The notes: generated by a model not told the origin, from the sequence alone. Shown: positions 25,927 to 33,878, counted from the stretch's first letter. The stretch: 55,143 nucleotides of DNA from Betaproteobacteria bacterium (GCA_018970865.1 JAGWVN010000013.1:1-55143); one strand, 5' to 3'. Numbers and translations are program-made.

Positions 25927-26613
25927 ATGACCAGAATCGGCGACAGCCTGGCCGGCAAGCGGGTGCTCATCACCCTGGCTGCGGAATTCATGGGTCCGGT
26001 GCTGTGCGAGACCTTCGCCGCCCATGGCGCGGTGGTGATCGCCGACCAGCGTCCCATGGACTCGGGCGCGGCGGGCGAAGCCGCGGTGCGCGAGGCCGGC
26101 CAGGTCGATGTGGTGATCGCCAATCTCGGCGTGCCGGCCCCCTCCACCCCCGCCGACCAGATCAGCGATGCCGAGTTCCGCCATGTGTTCGCCCACATCG
26201 TCGACCCGCTGCCCGGCCTGTGCCGCGCCGCGCTGCCGCAGATGCTCGAGCGGCGCGCCGGGAAGATCGTGGTGATGGGCAGCGCCACCGCGCTGCGCGG
26301 CCAGAAGCGCACCGCCACCTACGCCTCGGCGCGCGGGGCTCAGGCTTCCTTCGTGCGGGCGGTGGGCGTGGAGGTCGCGCCGCGCAATGTGCAGGTGAAC
26401 CTGATCGCGCAGAACTTCGTCGAGAACCCGATGTACTACGGGCCCGAGGTGCAGGCCCTGCCCGCCTTCCAGGCGCGGCTCGCCCGCGAGGTGCCGGCGG
26501 GCCGCCTGGCCACGCCCCAGGAAGACGCGCTCTTCGCGGTGTTCCTGGCCAGCAGCGAGGTCAACTTCTTCGCCGGCCAGGCGATCTCCTTCTCGGGCGG
26601 CTGGGCGCCCTGA
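25927..26613 (+). CDS. Probable halohydrin dehalogenase (SDR-derived)
   Basis: A 228-residue SDR-fold protein lacking the classical cofactor glycine motif. In its place is Thr16-x4-Phe21-x-Gly23, the halide-pocket fingerprint T-x4-(F/Y)-x-G of halohydrin dehalogenases. The catalytic set reads Ser119-x12-Tyr132-x3-Arg136, where classical SDRs have Tyr-x3-Lys. Both patterns and spacings match HheC (Ser132/Tyr145/Arg149), as does the local context TYASARGA versus TYTSARAG. The enzyme would interconvert vicinal halohydrins and epoxides and accept azide, cyanide or nitrite. The ATG at 25927 is preceded by GGAG. The next gene follows by 62 nt. Confidence 0.8.
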   Translation: MTRIGDSLAGKRVLITLAAEFMGPVLCETFAAHGAVVIADQRPMDSGAAGEAAVREAGQVDVVIANLGVPAPSTPADQISDAEFRHVFAHIVDPLPGLCRAALPQMLERRAGKIVVMGSATALRGQKRTATYASARGAQASFVRAVGVEVAPRNVQVNLIAQNFVENPMYYGPEVQALPAFQARLAREVPAGRLATPQEDALFAVFLASSEVNFFAGQAISFSGGWAP

Positions 26614-26675
26614 GCCAGCCGGCCCGGCCCGCGACGCCGCCCCGTCAACCGGAACCGCAACGCAGAAAGTCCCGC

Positions 26676-27206
26676 ATGCCCCGCATCCCCTATGTGCCCG
26701 CCGATCTCGCCGAACCGGCCGAGGTGGTCGATGCCATCCGCGCGCGTCGCGGCGGCGAGCTGATCGCCCTGGACCGCATGCTGCTGCACAGCCCGCCGCT
26801 GGCTGCGGGCTGGAACACCTTCCTCGGCGCGGTGCGCACCGGGCTGATCGTCGACCCGATGCTGCGCGAGCTGGCGATGTGCGTGGTGGCGGTGATCAAC
26901 GGCGCCGAGTACGAGTTCGTGCAGCACGCGCCGCTGTTCCTGAAGGCCGGCGGCACGCCGGCGCAGGCGCAGGCCCTGCGCGACCCGGACGCGGCCCGCG
27001 CCGACGACGCCCTGTTTGCCGAGCGCGAACGGGCCGCGCTCGGCCTGGTCATCGAGATGACCCGCTCGGTGCAGGTGGCCGACGACACCTTCGAGAAGGT
27101 GCGGGCGCAGCTGGGCGAACGCCAGACCGTGGAGCTGGTGGCGGTGGTGGCCGCCTACAACATGGTGTCGCGGTTTCTGGTGGCCACCGGCATCCACCCC
27201 GACTGA
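26676..27206 (+). CDS. Carboxymuconolactone decarboxylase / AhpD-family protein
   Basis: A 176-residue all-helical CMD-family protein. The core is LRELAMCVVAVINGAEYEFVQHAPLFLKAGG (landmarks at residues about 65-95), with the conserved Glu and His of the family. The CxxC of AhpD-type peroxidases is absent. Such proteins include lactone decarboxylases and proteins of unknown role found beside SDRs. It lies 62 nt downstream of the halohydrin-dehalogenase-like gene on the same strand and is probably co-transcribed with it. The specific reaction is unknown. Confidence 0.8.
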   Translation: MPRIPYVPADLAEPAEVVDAIRARRGGELIALDRMLLHSPPLAAGWNTFLGAVRTGLIVDPMLRELAMCVVAVINGAEYEFVQHAPLFLKAGGTPAQAQALRDPDAARADDALFAERERAALGLVIEMTRSVQVADDTFEKVRAQLGERQTVELVAVVAAYNMVSRFLVATGIHPD

Positions 27207-27212
27207 ACCGGC

Positions 27213-27830
27213 TCAGGGGAGGTATTCGAAGACCGTCACCACCCGCGTCACGCCGGAGACCCGGGCGGCGGTCTTGGCGGCAAGATCACCTTCGGCGCGC
27301 GACACCAGGCCCATGAGGTAGACCACGCCGGCCTCGCTCACCACCTTCACATTGTCGGCGGGTAGATCCTTCACACCGATCATCGCGGCCTTCACGCGGG
27401 TGGTCAGGCCGACATCGCTGGCATACGAGCCAACCCCGGTGCGCGCGGCCACGGTGATCTCGTTCTCGACGCCGCGCACATTGGGCAGCTCGCCCACGAG
27501 ACGGGCCGCCCGCGTCTTGGTGTCGGCATCGGGCACCTGGCCGGTCAGCAGGACCTTGCGGTTGTAGCTGGTGATGGACACGCCCTTGGCGGCCGGCAGC
27601 TTCTCGGCGAGCGCGGTGTTGCCCTTGAGCTCGATGCTCTGGTCTTCGGTCTGCGCGCCGAGGGTGCGGCGATCGGAAGCCACCAGCGCGGCGGTGGCCA
27701 TGCCCGTGAGGGCGAGCGGCATGCAGCCGGCGAGCAGGCCGGCGGCGCACAACGAGGCGATCAGGGCGGCGGCCCGGTGCGGCACGCGACCGGGCGCGGG
27801 AACGCGGAGGCGGGTGGGGGATCGGTTCAT
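27213..27830 (-). CDS. BON-domain outer-membrane lipoprotein (DolP/YraP-like)
   Basis: A 205-residue lipoprotein with an N-terminal signal ending in the lipobox LLAGC (Cys36) and two BON domains (about residues 60-130 and 135-205). DolP in E. coli supports outer-membrane integrity and BAM function. Position after the SIS gene and yraN repeats the order known around yraP in proteobacteria, which supports the call. The N-terminal region before the hydrophobic stretch is long and arginine-rich, so a later start is possible. Confidence 0.88.
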   Translation of the reverse strand: MNRSPTRLRVPAPGRVPHRAAALIASLCAAGLLAGCMPLALTGMATAALVASDRRTLGAQTEDQSIELKGNTALAEKLPAAKGVSITSYNRKVLLTGQVPDADTKTRAARLVGELPNVRGVENEITVAARTGVGSYASDVGLTTRVKAAMIGVKDLPADNVKVVSEAGVVYLMGLVSRAEGDLAAKTAARVSGVTRVVTVFEYLP

Positions 27831-27895
27831 GACGGGATCTCCGGAATCGGATTCAGGACAGGGCCCGGGGCGGCGGGCCCGGCGCGCGGGAACGG

Positions 27896-28498
27896 TCAGG
27901 ACAGGCTGCCATCATCGCCGAGCAGCGCGGCATCGATGCCATCGCACAGGCAATGCACGATGAGCAGGTGCACCTCCTGGATGCGCATGGTGCGGTCGTG
28001 CGGCACGCAAAGATGCGCATCCTGCTCGCCCAGCAGGCCGGCCATGCGCCCGCCGCCGCGGCCGGTGAGCGCGATCACGCGGATGCCGCGCTCGCGGGCC
28101 GCCTGCACCGCGGCCAGCACATTGGCCGAGTTGCCGCTGGTGGAGATGGCCACCAGCACATCACCGGCCTGACCGAGCGCGCGCACCTGGCGGGCGAAGA
28201 CCTCGTCGAAGCGGTAGTCATTGGCCACCGCGGTGAGGATGGAGGAGTCGGTGGTGAGCGCGATGGCGGCGAGCTCGGGACGCTCGCGCTCGAAGCGGCC
28301 GACCAGTTCGGCGGCCAGGTGCTGGGCATCGGCCGCCGAGCCGCCGTTGCCGCAGGCCATGATCTTGCGATCGGCAGCCAGCGCCGCCACGGAGAGCTCG
28401 ACCGCGCGCGCGATCGGGCCGGCGAGGGATTCGACGCAGGCGAGCTTGAGCCGCGCGCTGTCTTCGAAGTGGGCGGCGATGCGCGCGGCAAGACTCAT
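27896..28498 (-). CDS. SIS-domain protein, phosphoheptose isomerase/DiaA family
   Basis: A 200-residue SIS protein of the GmhA/DiaA family. Landmarks are ACGNGGSAADAQHLAAELVGRFE, ISTSGNSANVL and LTGRGGGRM. GmhA isomerises sedoheptulose 7-phosphate for lipopolysaccharide; DiaA binds DnaA and times replication initiation. The location between yraN and a BON lipoprotein gene matches diaA (yraO) in E. coli, so DiaA is the likelier homologue by synteny. Both activities are possible from sequence alone. The ATG at 28498 gives the normal N-terminus. Confidence 0.85.
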   Translation of the reverse strand: MSLAARIAAHFEDSARLKLACVESLAGPIARAVELSVAALAADRKIMACGNGGSAADAQHLAAELVGRFERERPELAAIALTTDSSILTAVANDYRFDEVFARQVRALGQAGDVLVAISTSGNSANVLAAVQAARERGIRVIALTGRGGGRMAGLLGEQDAHLCVPHDRTMRIQEVHLLIVHCLCDGIDAALLGDDGSLS

Positions 28499-28524
28499 GC
28501 GGCGGATTATAGCCAGCGGCCGTG

Positions 28525-28899
28525 TCAGAACGCCCCGGGCAGCCAGTGAAGATGCCCGCCCTCGATGGCCACCACATCGAATCGCAGCGGTGGCCAGGGC
28601 CGCGCGCCGAGGCGATGCTGCAGCCAGGCCTGCGCGGCAGCGCGCAGCCGGGCCTGCTTGCGCGCGCCGACGCTGGCGGCCGCGCCGCCGAAGCGCGCGC
28701 TGCTGCGCTGGCGCACCTCGACGAAAACGCAGTGCCCCTCGTGGACCATGATGAGATCGATCTCGCCGCAGCGCAGGCGGACGTTGGTCTCGATCAGGCG
28801 CAGCCCGCGGGAGCGGAGATAATCGAGGGCCTGCGCCTCGGCCAGGCTGCCGGCGCGTTGCGTCGGCGAGACCGCGACATACCTGGAAGGCTTGGCCAT
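28525..28899 (-). CDS. yraN: YraN family protein (UPF0102, endonuclease-like fold)
   Basis: A 124-residue protein with the family core: the N-terminal QRAGSLAEAQALDYLRSRG helix, RCGEIDLIMVHEG, and VFVEVRQRSS. The GEIDLI Asp and the ExK-type position (EVR here, usually EVK) mark the restriction-endonuclease-like fold. Function in the cell is not known. The ATG at 28899 lies on the palindrome CCATGG and overlaps the divergent rsmI ATG by two bases. No ribosome-binding site is evident for this side. Confidence 0.88.
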   Translation of the reverse strand: MAKPSRYVAVSPTQRAGSLAEAQALDYLRSRGLRLIETNVRLRCGEIDLIMVHEGHCVFVEVRQRSSARFGGAAASVGARKQARLRAAAQAWLQHRLGARPWPPLRFDVVAIEGGHLHWLPGAF

Positions 28900-29779
28900 G
28901 GCGCCCGGATTGTATGTGGTGGCAACACCGATCGGTCACCTGTCGGACCTAAGCCCGAGGGCCGCGCAGATCCTGTGCGAGGTCGATGTGGTGGCCGCCG
29001 AAGACACCCGTGTCACGCGCGTGCTGCTGGCCCATGTCGGGTCGTCGGCGCGGCTGATCGGCGCGCGCGCCCACAACGAGGCGCAGGCCGCCGAGGCGAT
29101 CGTCGCGCTGCTCGCGCAGGGCCGCTCGGTGGCGCTGGTGAGCGATGCCGGCACGCCGGCCATCAGCGATCCCGGCGCGCGGGTGGTGGCGGCGGTGCGC
29201 GCGGCCGGTCACTCGGTGGTGCCGGTGCCCGGGCCCAGCGCGGTCATCACCCTGCTCTCGGCGGCGGGCCTGGCCGACGGGCCGGTGCTCTTCGAGGGCT
29301 TTCTGCCCAGCCGCGCCCGCGCGCGCCGGGAGCGGCTCGCGGCACTCGCCGCCGCGGCCGATGGCGTGGGCGCGGCGCTGGTGCTGTACGAGGCGCCGCA
29401 CCGCATCGTCGAGCTGGTGGACGACCTGCTCGCGCACTACGGCGGGCAGCGCGGCGTGGTCATCGGCCGCGAGCTCACCAAGCTGCACGAGGAGATCGCG
29501 CTCATGCCGCTGGACCAGGCGCCAGCCTGGCTGACGGCCGGGCCGCACCGCCAGCGCGGCGAGTTCGTGCTCGCGCTGGCGCAGGCGCCGGCGGCCGATG
29601 CGGCCGAGGGGGAGCCCGGGGCGGCAGCCATTGACGCGCAGACCCGCCGGCTGCTGACGCTGCTGGCCGCCGAACTGCCGCCGGCGCGCGCGGCGCGGCT
29701 CGCGCACGAGATCAGCGGCGCCCCGCGCGAGGCGCTCTACCGGCTGGCGATGAGCCTGCCGCTCAGGGACCCACCGTGA
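28898..29779 (+). CDS. rsmI: 16S rRNA (cytidine-1402 2'-O)-methyltransferase RsmI
   Basis: A 293-residue SAM-dependent methyltransferase of the tetrapyrrole-methylase fold. It begins LYVVATPIGHLSDLSPRA, then AEDTRVTRVLL, SDAGTPAISDPG, VPGPSAVITLLSAAG and FYE-like YEAPHRI. It methylates C1402 at the ribosomal decoding site. I choose ATG at 28898 over an in-frame TTG at 28892 because GGAAGG (28885-28890) sits 7 nt before it. The 3' end overlaps the convergent rlpA by 17 nt. Confidence 0.95.
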   Translation: MAPGLYVVATPIGHLSDLSPRAAQILCEVDVVAAEDTRVTRVLLAHVGSSARLIGARAHNEAQAAEAIVALLAQGRSVALVSDAGTPAISDPGARVVAAVRAAGHSVVPVPGPSAVITLLSAAGLADGPVLFEGFLPSRARARRERLAALAAAADGVGAALVLYEAPHRIVELVDDLLAHYGGQRGVVIGRELTKLHEEIALMPLDQAPAWLTAGPHRQRGEFVLALAQAPAADAAEGEPGAAAIDAQTRRLLTLLAAELPPARAARLAHEISGAPREALYRLAMSLPLRDPP

Positions 29780-30911
29780 TCGGGATGGGCTGAAGGTCAG
29801 TGCCCTGACGCAGCCGCTCGGCGGCGCTGACCGCGTCGCCGCGGCTGGCGTAGGGGCCCGCCAGCACGCGCCAGAGCGCGCCTGCGGGCTGCAGCGGCAT
29901 CTGCGCAGGGGACAGCCCCAGCAGCGGCGCAGCCCGCTCGCGGGCCGCGAGCGCGCGCTCCTGCTGCGAGAAGGCGCCGAGCTGCAGCCAGATGCCCGCC
30001 GCGACAGTCGCCGAGGCGGCGGTGGGTGGCGCGGTGCTTGCCGCCGCAGGCGCGGCAGCCACGGCAGCGGCGCTCGCGCCACCGGTCTGAACGATCAGGG
30101 TCTCGATGGTGAGCCGGGCCGGCATCCCGGCCGCCGGCTGGGCGGACGCGGCAGGCGCCGGTGGCGCGGATGCCGGTGTCGCAGCGGGCGCGGGGGGCGG
30201 CGCTGGCGGCACCCCCGCGGGAGGCGCCGCGGCCAACGGCGCCGACCGCGGGCCGGCGGCGCGGAAGGCCTCGGGATCGTGGATGAGCTCCACCTCCACC
30301 TCGGCGCTGCCGGCCTGCACATAGCCCAGCCGCGCCGCCGCGGTCCAGGAGAGGTCGATCACCCGGCCATGCAGGAAGGGACCGCGGTCATTGACCCGCA
30401 CCACCACGCTGCGGCCGTTGGCCAGATTGGTGACCCGGGCATAGCTCGGGATGGGCAGGATGGTGTGCGCCGCCGTCATGGCGTGCATGTCGTAGGGTTC
30501 GCCGCTGGAGGTGGACTGGCCGTGATAGCGCCGCCCGTACCAGCTGGCGATGCCGCGCTCGCGAAAGGGCTCCAGCCGCGTCATCGGCACATACTGGCGT
30601 TCGAAGACCACATAGGGTCGGCTGTTGCGGGGATTGACCGGCTCGAGGCGCGGCACGGCATCGGGCACGCTGTCGGGGTCGGCGGGCGCGCCCTGACCCG
30701 GGCCGTCATCAAGGTAGAAGCCACCGCCGCGGCGCGCGCCAGGGGCCGGCGCCGAAGGCGCGACGGGTGTGACGGGTGCGCCGGGTGCGCCAGCGGACGG
30801 GCGTGGCGTCGGTCGCGCGCCGCCCCCCGGCTCGACCGTGCGGATGGGCGCCGGGCCGGTGGCGCAGCCCGCCAGCAGCAGCACGGCCAGCATGAGAACG
30901 CGGGCGCTCAT
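29763..30911 (-). CDS. rlpA: Septal-ring lytic transglycosylase RlpA (lipoprotein with SPOR domain)
   Basis: A 382-residue envelope protein. The lipobox LLAGC gives Cys16. A Pro/Ala/Gly-rich region follows to about residue 90. The double-psi beta-barrel spans about 118-210, with RGIASWYGRRYHGQ, TSSGEPYD and VVVRVNDRGPF. A second Ala/Pro-rich linker leads to a C-terminal SPOR domain (about 305-380, IWLQLGAFSQ...VLAGPYASRGDA). RlpA cleaves denuded glycan strands at the septum; SPOR binds them. The ATG at 30911 overlaps the upstream gene's stop as ATGA. Confidence 0.92.
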   Translation of the reverse strand: MSARVLMLAVLLLAGCATGPAPIRTVEPGGGARPTPRPSAGAPGAPVTPVAPSAPAPGARRGGGFYLDDGPGQGAPADPDSVPDAVPRLEPVNPRNSRPYVVFERQYVPMTRLEPFRERGIASWYGRRYHGQSTSSGEPYDMHAMTAAHTILPIPSYARVTNLANGRSVVVRVNDRGPFLHGRVIDLSWTAAARLGYVQAGSAEVEVELIHDPEAFRAAGPRSAPLAAAPPAGVPPAPPPAPAATPASAPPAPAASAQPAAGMPARLTIETLIVQTGGASAAAVAAAPAAASTAPPTAASATVAAGIWLQLGAFSQQERALAARERAAPLLGLSPAQMPLQPAGALWRVLAGPYASRGDAVSAAERLRQGTDLQPIPITVGP

Positions 30912-31840
30912 GGTCCGGTCTTCTCCCTGAAGGCCTGCTCGAGCGACTCGCGCCACTGCCGCAGATACCGCAGGCCCTGGATGGCGCGCGAGCCATACCA
31001 CGACACCATCTCGCCATCGATCAGCCGCACCGGCACGCCCTGCCAGCCGGGCAGCGCGGCCACTTCGCGGCAGTGCCGTTCGCGGAAGCGATAGGGCTCG
31101 CTCGAGAGCAGCACCGCCTCGGGCGCGGGATGCAGCCCGGGCGCGCCCAGATCGACCTCGGGATAGCGCCGCGGCGAGTCGGGGGCCACGGCCCGCAGGC
31201 CGACCTGCGCGAGCATGCGGGCCACATAGGTTTCGGGCCCGACGGTCATCCAGGGCTCGCGCCAGATCAGGTAGAGCACCGGCCGGGTCGGACCCGCGGC
31301 GAGCGGCGCGCAGGCCGCAAGCTCGGCGCGCAGCTCGCGCGCCAGGACCTGCGCCCGGGCGCCGCGATGAAAGACCGTGCCCAGCAGATGATAGAGCCCG
31401 AGGTTGTCCTCGACCTGCACGGGATGGGTGACGATCACCTGCGGCACGCAGCGCGACAGCGCCTCGTAGTCCTCGCGCCGGTTCTCGTCGATGTTGACGA
31501 TGACATGGGTGGGCGCGAGCGCGCGCACCGCGTCGAGGTCGACATCCTTGGTGCCGCCCACCTTGGCAGCCGCGCGCACCGCCGGCGCCGGGTGGATGCA
31601 GAAGCCGGTGCGGCCGACCACCCGCTCGCCCAGCCCGAGCTCGTGCAGCAGTTCGGTGATCGAGGGCACCAGCGAGACGATGCGTGGCGCATCGCCGGCA
31701 GGCGGCACCGGCCGGCCGAGCGCATCCACGGGCAGCGCCTCTGCGGGCAGCGTCTCTGCGGGCGGCGCGGCCCCTGGCATCGCGACCGCGGGCTGCGCCG
31801 GCGTCGCGCCAGCCGCCGGGTCGGCCGTGGCCGGGCTCAT
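30908..31840 (-). CDS. BtuF-like helical-backbone metal-receptor protein without signal peptide
   Basis: A 310-residue protein with the class III binding-protein fold used for cobalamin and iron chelates. Landmarks are RIVSLVPSITELLHELGLGERVVGRT, the CIHP segment and VGGTKDVDLDAVRALAPTHVI. The N-terminal 50 residues are Ala/Pro/Glu-rich with a pentapeptide-like repeat and no hydrophobic signal, so it appears cytoplasmic. It sits in an operon with an SDR (ATGA overlap upstream) and rlpA (ATGA overlap downstream), not with BtuC/BtuD. The ligand and partner are unknown. A later start within the repeat region is possible. Confidence 0.8.
   Translation of the reverse strand: MSPATADPAAGATPAQPAVAMPGAAPPAETLPAEALPVDALGRPVPPAGDAPRIVSLVPSITELLHELGLGERVVGRTGFCIHPAPAVRAAAKVGGTKDVDLDAVRALAPTHVIVNIDENRREDYEALSRCVPQVIVTHPVQVEDNLGLYHLLGTVFHRGARAQVLARELRAELAACAPLAAGPTRPVLYLIWREPWMTVGPETYVARMLAQVGLRAVAPDSPRRYPEVDLGAPGLHPAPEAVLLSSEPYRFRERHCREVAALPGWQGVPVRLIDGEMVSWYGSRAIQGLRYLRQWRESLEQAFREKTGP
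31730..31774. repeat. Three imperfect 15-bp tandem repeats inside the BtuF-like gene
   Basis: Units GGGCAGCGCCTCTGC (31730-31744), GGGCAGCGTCTCTGC (31745-31759) and a diverged GGGCGGCGCGGCCCC (31760-31774). They encode the AETLP/AEALP pentapeptide repeat in the disordered N-terminal tail. The reading frame is preserved because the unit is a multiple of three, so copy-number change would lengthen or shorten the tail only. Confidence 0.85.
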
Positions 31841-32601
31841 GGCCTCGCCTTGCGCGGCGCGCGCGCGAAGGCGCGGTCGAAGAGCGCCGGCGGCATCATC
31901 CGAAGCAGCCGCGCCACCCAGGCCATCTGCCAGGGCAGCACGGCGAAGGCCCGGCCGGCGGCGATGGCATCGACCGCCCGCGCGGCGAAGGCATCGACCT
32001 CGGTGAGGAAGGGCATGGGATAGCGGTTGCTCGCGGTCATGGGCGTGCGGATGAAGCCAGGCGCGATGGTCACCACCGACAGCCCGCTGCCGCGCAGCTC
32101 GACCCGCAGGCTCTCGAGATAGGCGATCACCGCCGCCTTGGAGGCGCTGTAGCCGCCCGCCCCGGGCAGGCCGCGCACGCCGGCCACGCTGGCGATGCCC
32201 ACCAGCCTGCCGGTGCCGGCCGCGCGCATCGCCGGCAGGAAGGGCGCGAAGGTGTCGACCAGACCGACCACATTCACCCGAAGGATGCGCTCGACCACCT
32301 CGGCGTCGCCCGGCTCGCCGCCCCGCGTGCCGGCGCTGATGCCGGCATTGGCCACCACCACCTCGGGCGGACCAGCCTGCGCGAGGAAGCGCTGCGCGGC
32401 GTCGGCCAGCGCGGCGCGGTCGGCGACATCGGCCGGCAGGCTGAGCACCGGACCACCCACGGCGACCGCCACCCGCGCGAGTTCATCGGGGCGGCGGGCC
32501 GACAGGCCAAGGAGGGCCTGCGGATGCCGGCGCCGGTATTCGCGGGCCAGGGCCTCGCCGATGCCGCTGGAGGCGCCGGTGATGAAGACGCGCGCAACCA
32601 C
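31837..32601 (-). CDS. Short-chain dehydrogenase/reductase
   Basis: A 254-residue classical SDR with TGASSGIG at residues 8-15, the NAG motif in VANAGIS, and catalytic Tyr-x3-Lys in YSASKAAV. The closing RAFARAPRK resembles the YohF/DltE-type SDRs found in this argS-dsbA neighbourhood. The frame starts at GTG 32601. The stop overlaps the downstream BtuF-like gene as ATGA. Its 15-nt distance from dsbA places it in the argS-SPOR-dsbA operon. The substrate is not known. Confidence 0.88.
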   Translation of the reverse strand: MVARVFITGASSGIGEALAREYRRRHPQALLGLSARRPDELARVAVAVGGPVLSLPADVADRAALADAAQRFLAQAGPPEVVVANAGISAGTRGGEPGDAEVVERILRVNVVGLVDTFAPFLPAMRAAGTGRLVGIASVAGVRGLPGAGGYSASKAAVIAYLESLRVELRGSGLSVVTIAPGFIRTPMTASNRYPMPFLTEVDAFAARAVDAIAAGRAFAVLPWQMAWVARLLRMMPPALFDRAFARAPRKARP

Positions 32602-32616
32602 GGCGTGAGCCGGCGC

Positions 32617-33273
32617 TTACTTGCGCGCCTTGCGCTCCAGATCGAGCAGGTGATCGACCACCTGCAGCGCCTGGGTGTTGCCCCGCGCCATCGAGGGCGC
32701 GGTGTAGTAGCGGCCGTTCACCCCGATGCCGGGCACGCCGTCCAGGCCCCAGGCGCCTGCCTGCTGGGTGGCCTTGCGCATGCGGGTCTTGACCGAGAAC
32801 GACTCGAAGGTGTCGGTGAAGGCCTTGCGATCGACGCCATGGCGGGACACGAACTCGGCCATGCGCTCGGGCTTGTCGAGCGACTGGCGCTCGAGGTGGA
32901 TGGCCGCGAAGACCTTCTCGTCGAGCTCGGCCGTCTTGCCCATGGCCTCGAGCGTGTAATAGAGCTGCTGGTGCGGCGCCCACGACGGGCCGAGGGCCAC
33001 ATGCACCTTGCGGAAGGCGACATCGGCGGGCAGCTTGCGGCGCCACTCGTTGAGCGGGGCCTCGAGCGCGAAGCAGTGCGGGCAGCCGTACCAGAAGAAC
33101 TCGAGCACCTCGAGCTTGTTGCCGGCATCGGTGGGCTGGGTGGGCTGCATCACGCGGTAGTCGACGCCCTCGCGCGGGGGCGCGGAGGCGAGCAGCGGCG
33201 CGGCCGACACGGCGGCGAGACTGCCGGCAAGGGTCTTCAGGAAGCGGCGGGTGGCCGGATGATGGATCGACAT
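32617..33273 (-). CDS. dsbA: Periplasmic thiol:disulfide interchange protein DsbA
   Basis: A 218-residue thioredoxin-fold oxidase with the DsbA active site Cys64-Pro-His-Cys67 in FFWYGCPHCF and the cis-Pro loop GVPGIGVNGRYY. The N-terminus RRFLKTLAGSLAAVSAAPLLAS is an export signal with an arginine pair, so Tat or Sec export is possible. I choose ATG 33273 over TTG 33288 because GAAGGAG lies 6 nt before it. It introduces disulfides into exported proteins. It follows the SPOR gene by 11 nt. Confidence 0.93.
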   Translation of the reverse strand: MSIHHPATRRFLKTLAGSLAAVSAAPLLASAPPREGVDYRVMQPTQPTDAGNKLEVLEFFWYGCPHCFALEAPLNEWRRKLPADVAFRKVHVALGPSWAPHQQLYYTLEAMGKTAELDEKVFAAIHLERQSLDKPERMAEFVSRHGVDRKAFTDTFESFSVKTRMRKATQQAGAWGLDGVPGIGVNGRYYTAPSMARGNTQALQVVDHLLDLERKARK

Positions 33274-33284
33274 GACTGACTCCT

Positions 33285-33878
33285 TCAACGCTGACGCATG
33301 ACCGCCGATTCGATGCCGTTGTCGGCCAGACGGGACTTGGCCTGATTCACATCATCGACCTTGCCGAACGGCCCGAGACGCACCCGGTACACCGTCTGAC
33401 CGTTGACATCGGCGCTGAGCACGCGGGCTTCGTAGCCCAGCAGCGCCAGCCGGGCCCGCTGGGCCTCGGCATCGTCCACGGTCTTGAACGAGCCCGCCTG
33501 CAGCAGATAGGCCGCGCGCTCGGGCGCCGGCTCGGCGGCCGACTTGCCGGTGTCCTCGGCCTTGGGTTCGTCGGTCCTGGGCTCGGCGGCTTTCGTCTCG
33601 GCCGGCTTGCCCTCGGCCGCCGGCGCCGCATCGGGGGGCGGGGCTACCGTCCGGTCCTTGCCCTGCAGCGGCTTGTTGGGGTCGGGCGGCGCGCCACCGC
33701 CCTTGGGCTCGATGCGATCACCCGGGCGGCCCACCTTGTTGACGAAGGGCAGCGAGCCGTGCGTGACGAACAGCGCCACCGCGACCGCCACCCCCAGGCC
33801 GAGCACCAGCCCGATCAGGAGCCCCGCCAGGGTGCCGCCGCGCTGAGCCCGGGGACCGATGCCAGGAAGGGTGATCAT
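33285..33878 (-). CDS. SPOR-domain membrane protein (FtsN-like)
   Basis: A 197-residue bitopic protein: a short cytoplasmic N-terminus, one membrane helix (about residues 16-38), a Pro/Ala/Glu/Lys-rich periplasmic linker, and a SPOR domain (about 122-195, AAYLLQAGSFKTVDDAEAQ...VRLGPFGKVDDV). This is the FtsN layout; the SPOR domain binds septal peptidoglycan. The start is the ATG at 33878, overlapping the argS stop by one base (TGATG), with AAGGA 4 nt upstream. A GTG at 33881 is a weaker alternative. The argS-SPOR-dsbA order is common in betaproteobacteria. Confidence 0.88.
   Translation of the reverse strand: MITLPGIGPRAQRGGTLAGLLIGLVLGLGVAVAVALFVTHGSLPFVNKVGRPGDRIEPKGGGAPPDPNKPLQGKDRTVAPPPDAAPAAEGKPAETKAAEPRTDEPKAEDTGKSAAEPAPERAAYLLQAGSFKTVDDAEAQRARLALLGYEARVLSADVNGQTVYRVRLGPFGKVDDVNQAKSRLADNGIESAVMRQR

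Noticed and set aside
25927-26613. Plain NAD(P)-dependent SDR, or a decayed SDR pseudogene
   Set aside because: Both altered motifs fit the halohydrin dehalogenase fingerprints at exact spacing, and the frame is intact from a good ribosome-binding site to a normal C-terminus.
28892-28894. TTG start for rsmI, two codons before the ATG
   Set aside because: The GGAAGG ribosome-binding site is only 1 nt from the TTG but 7 nt from the ATG at 28898.
33273-33288. TTG start giving dsbA five extra residues
   Set aside because: The would-be codons are themselves the GAAGGAG ribosome-binding site of the ATG at 33273.
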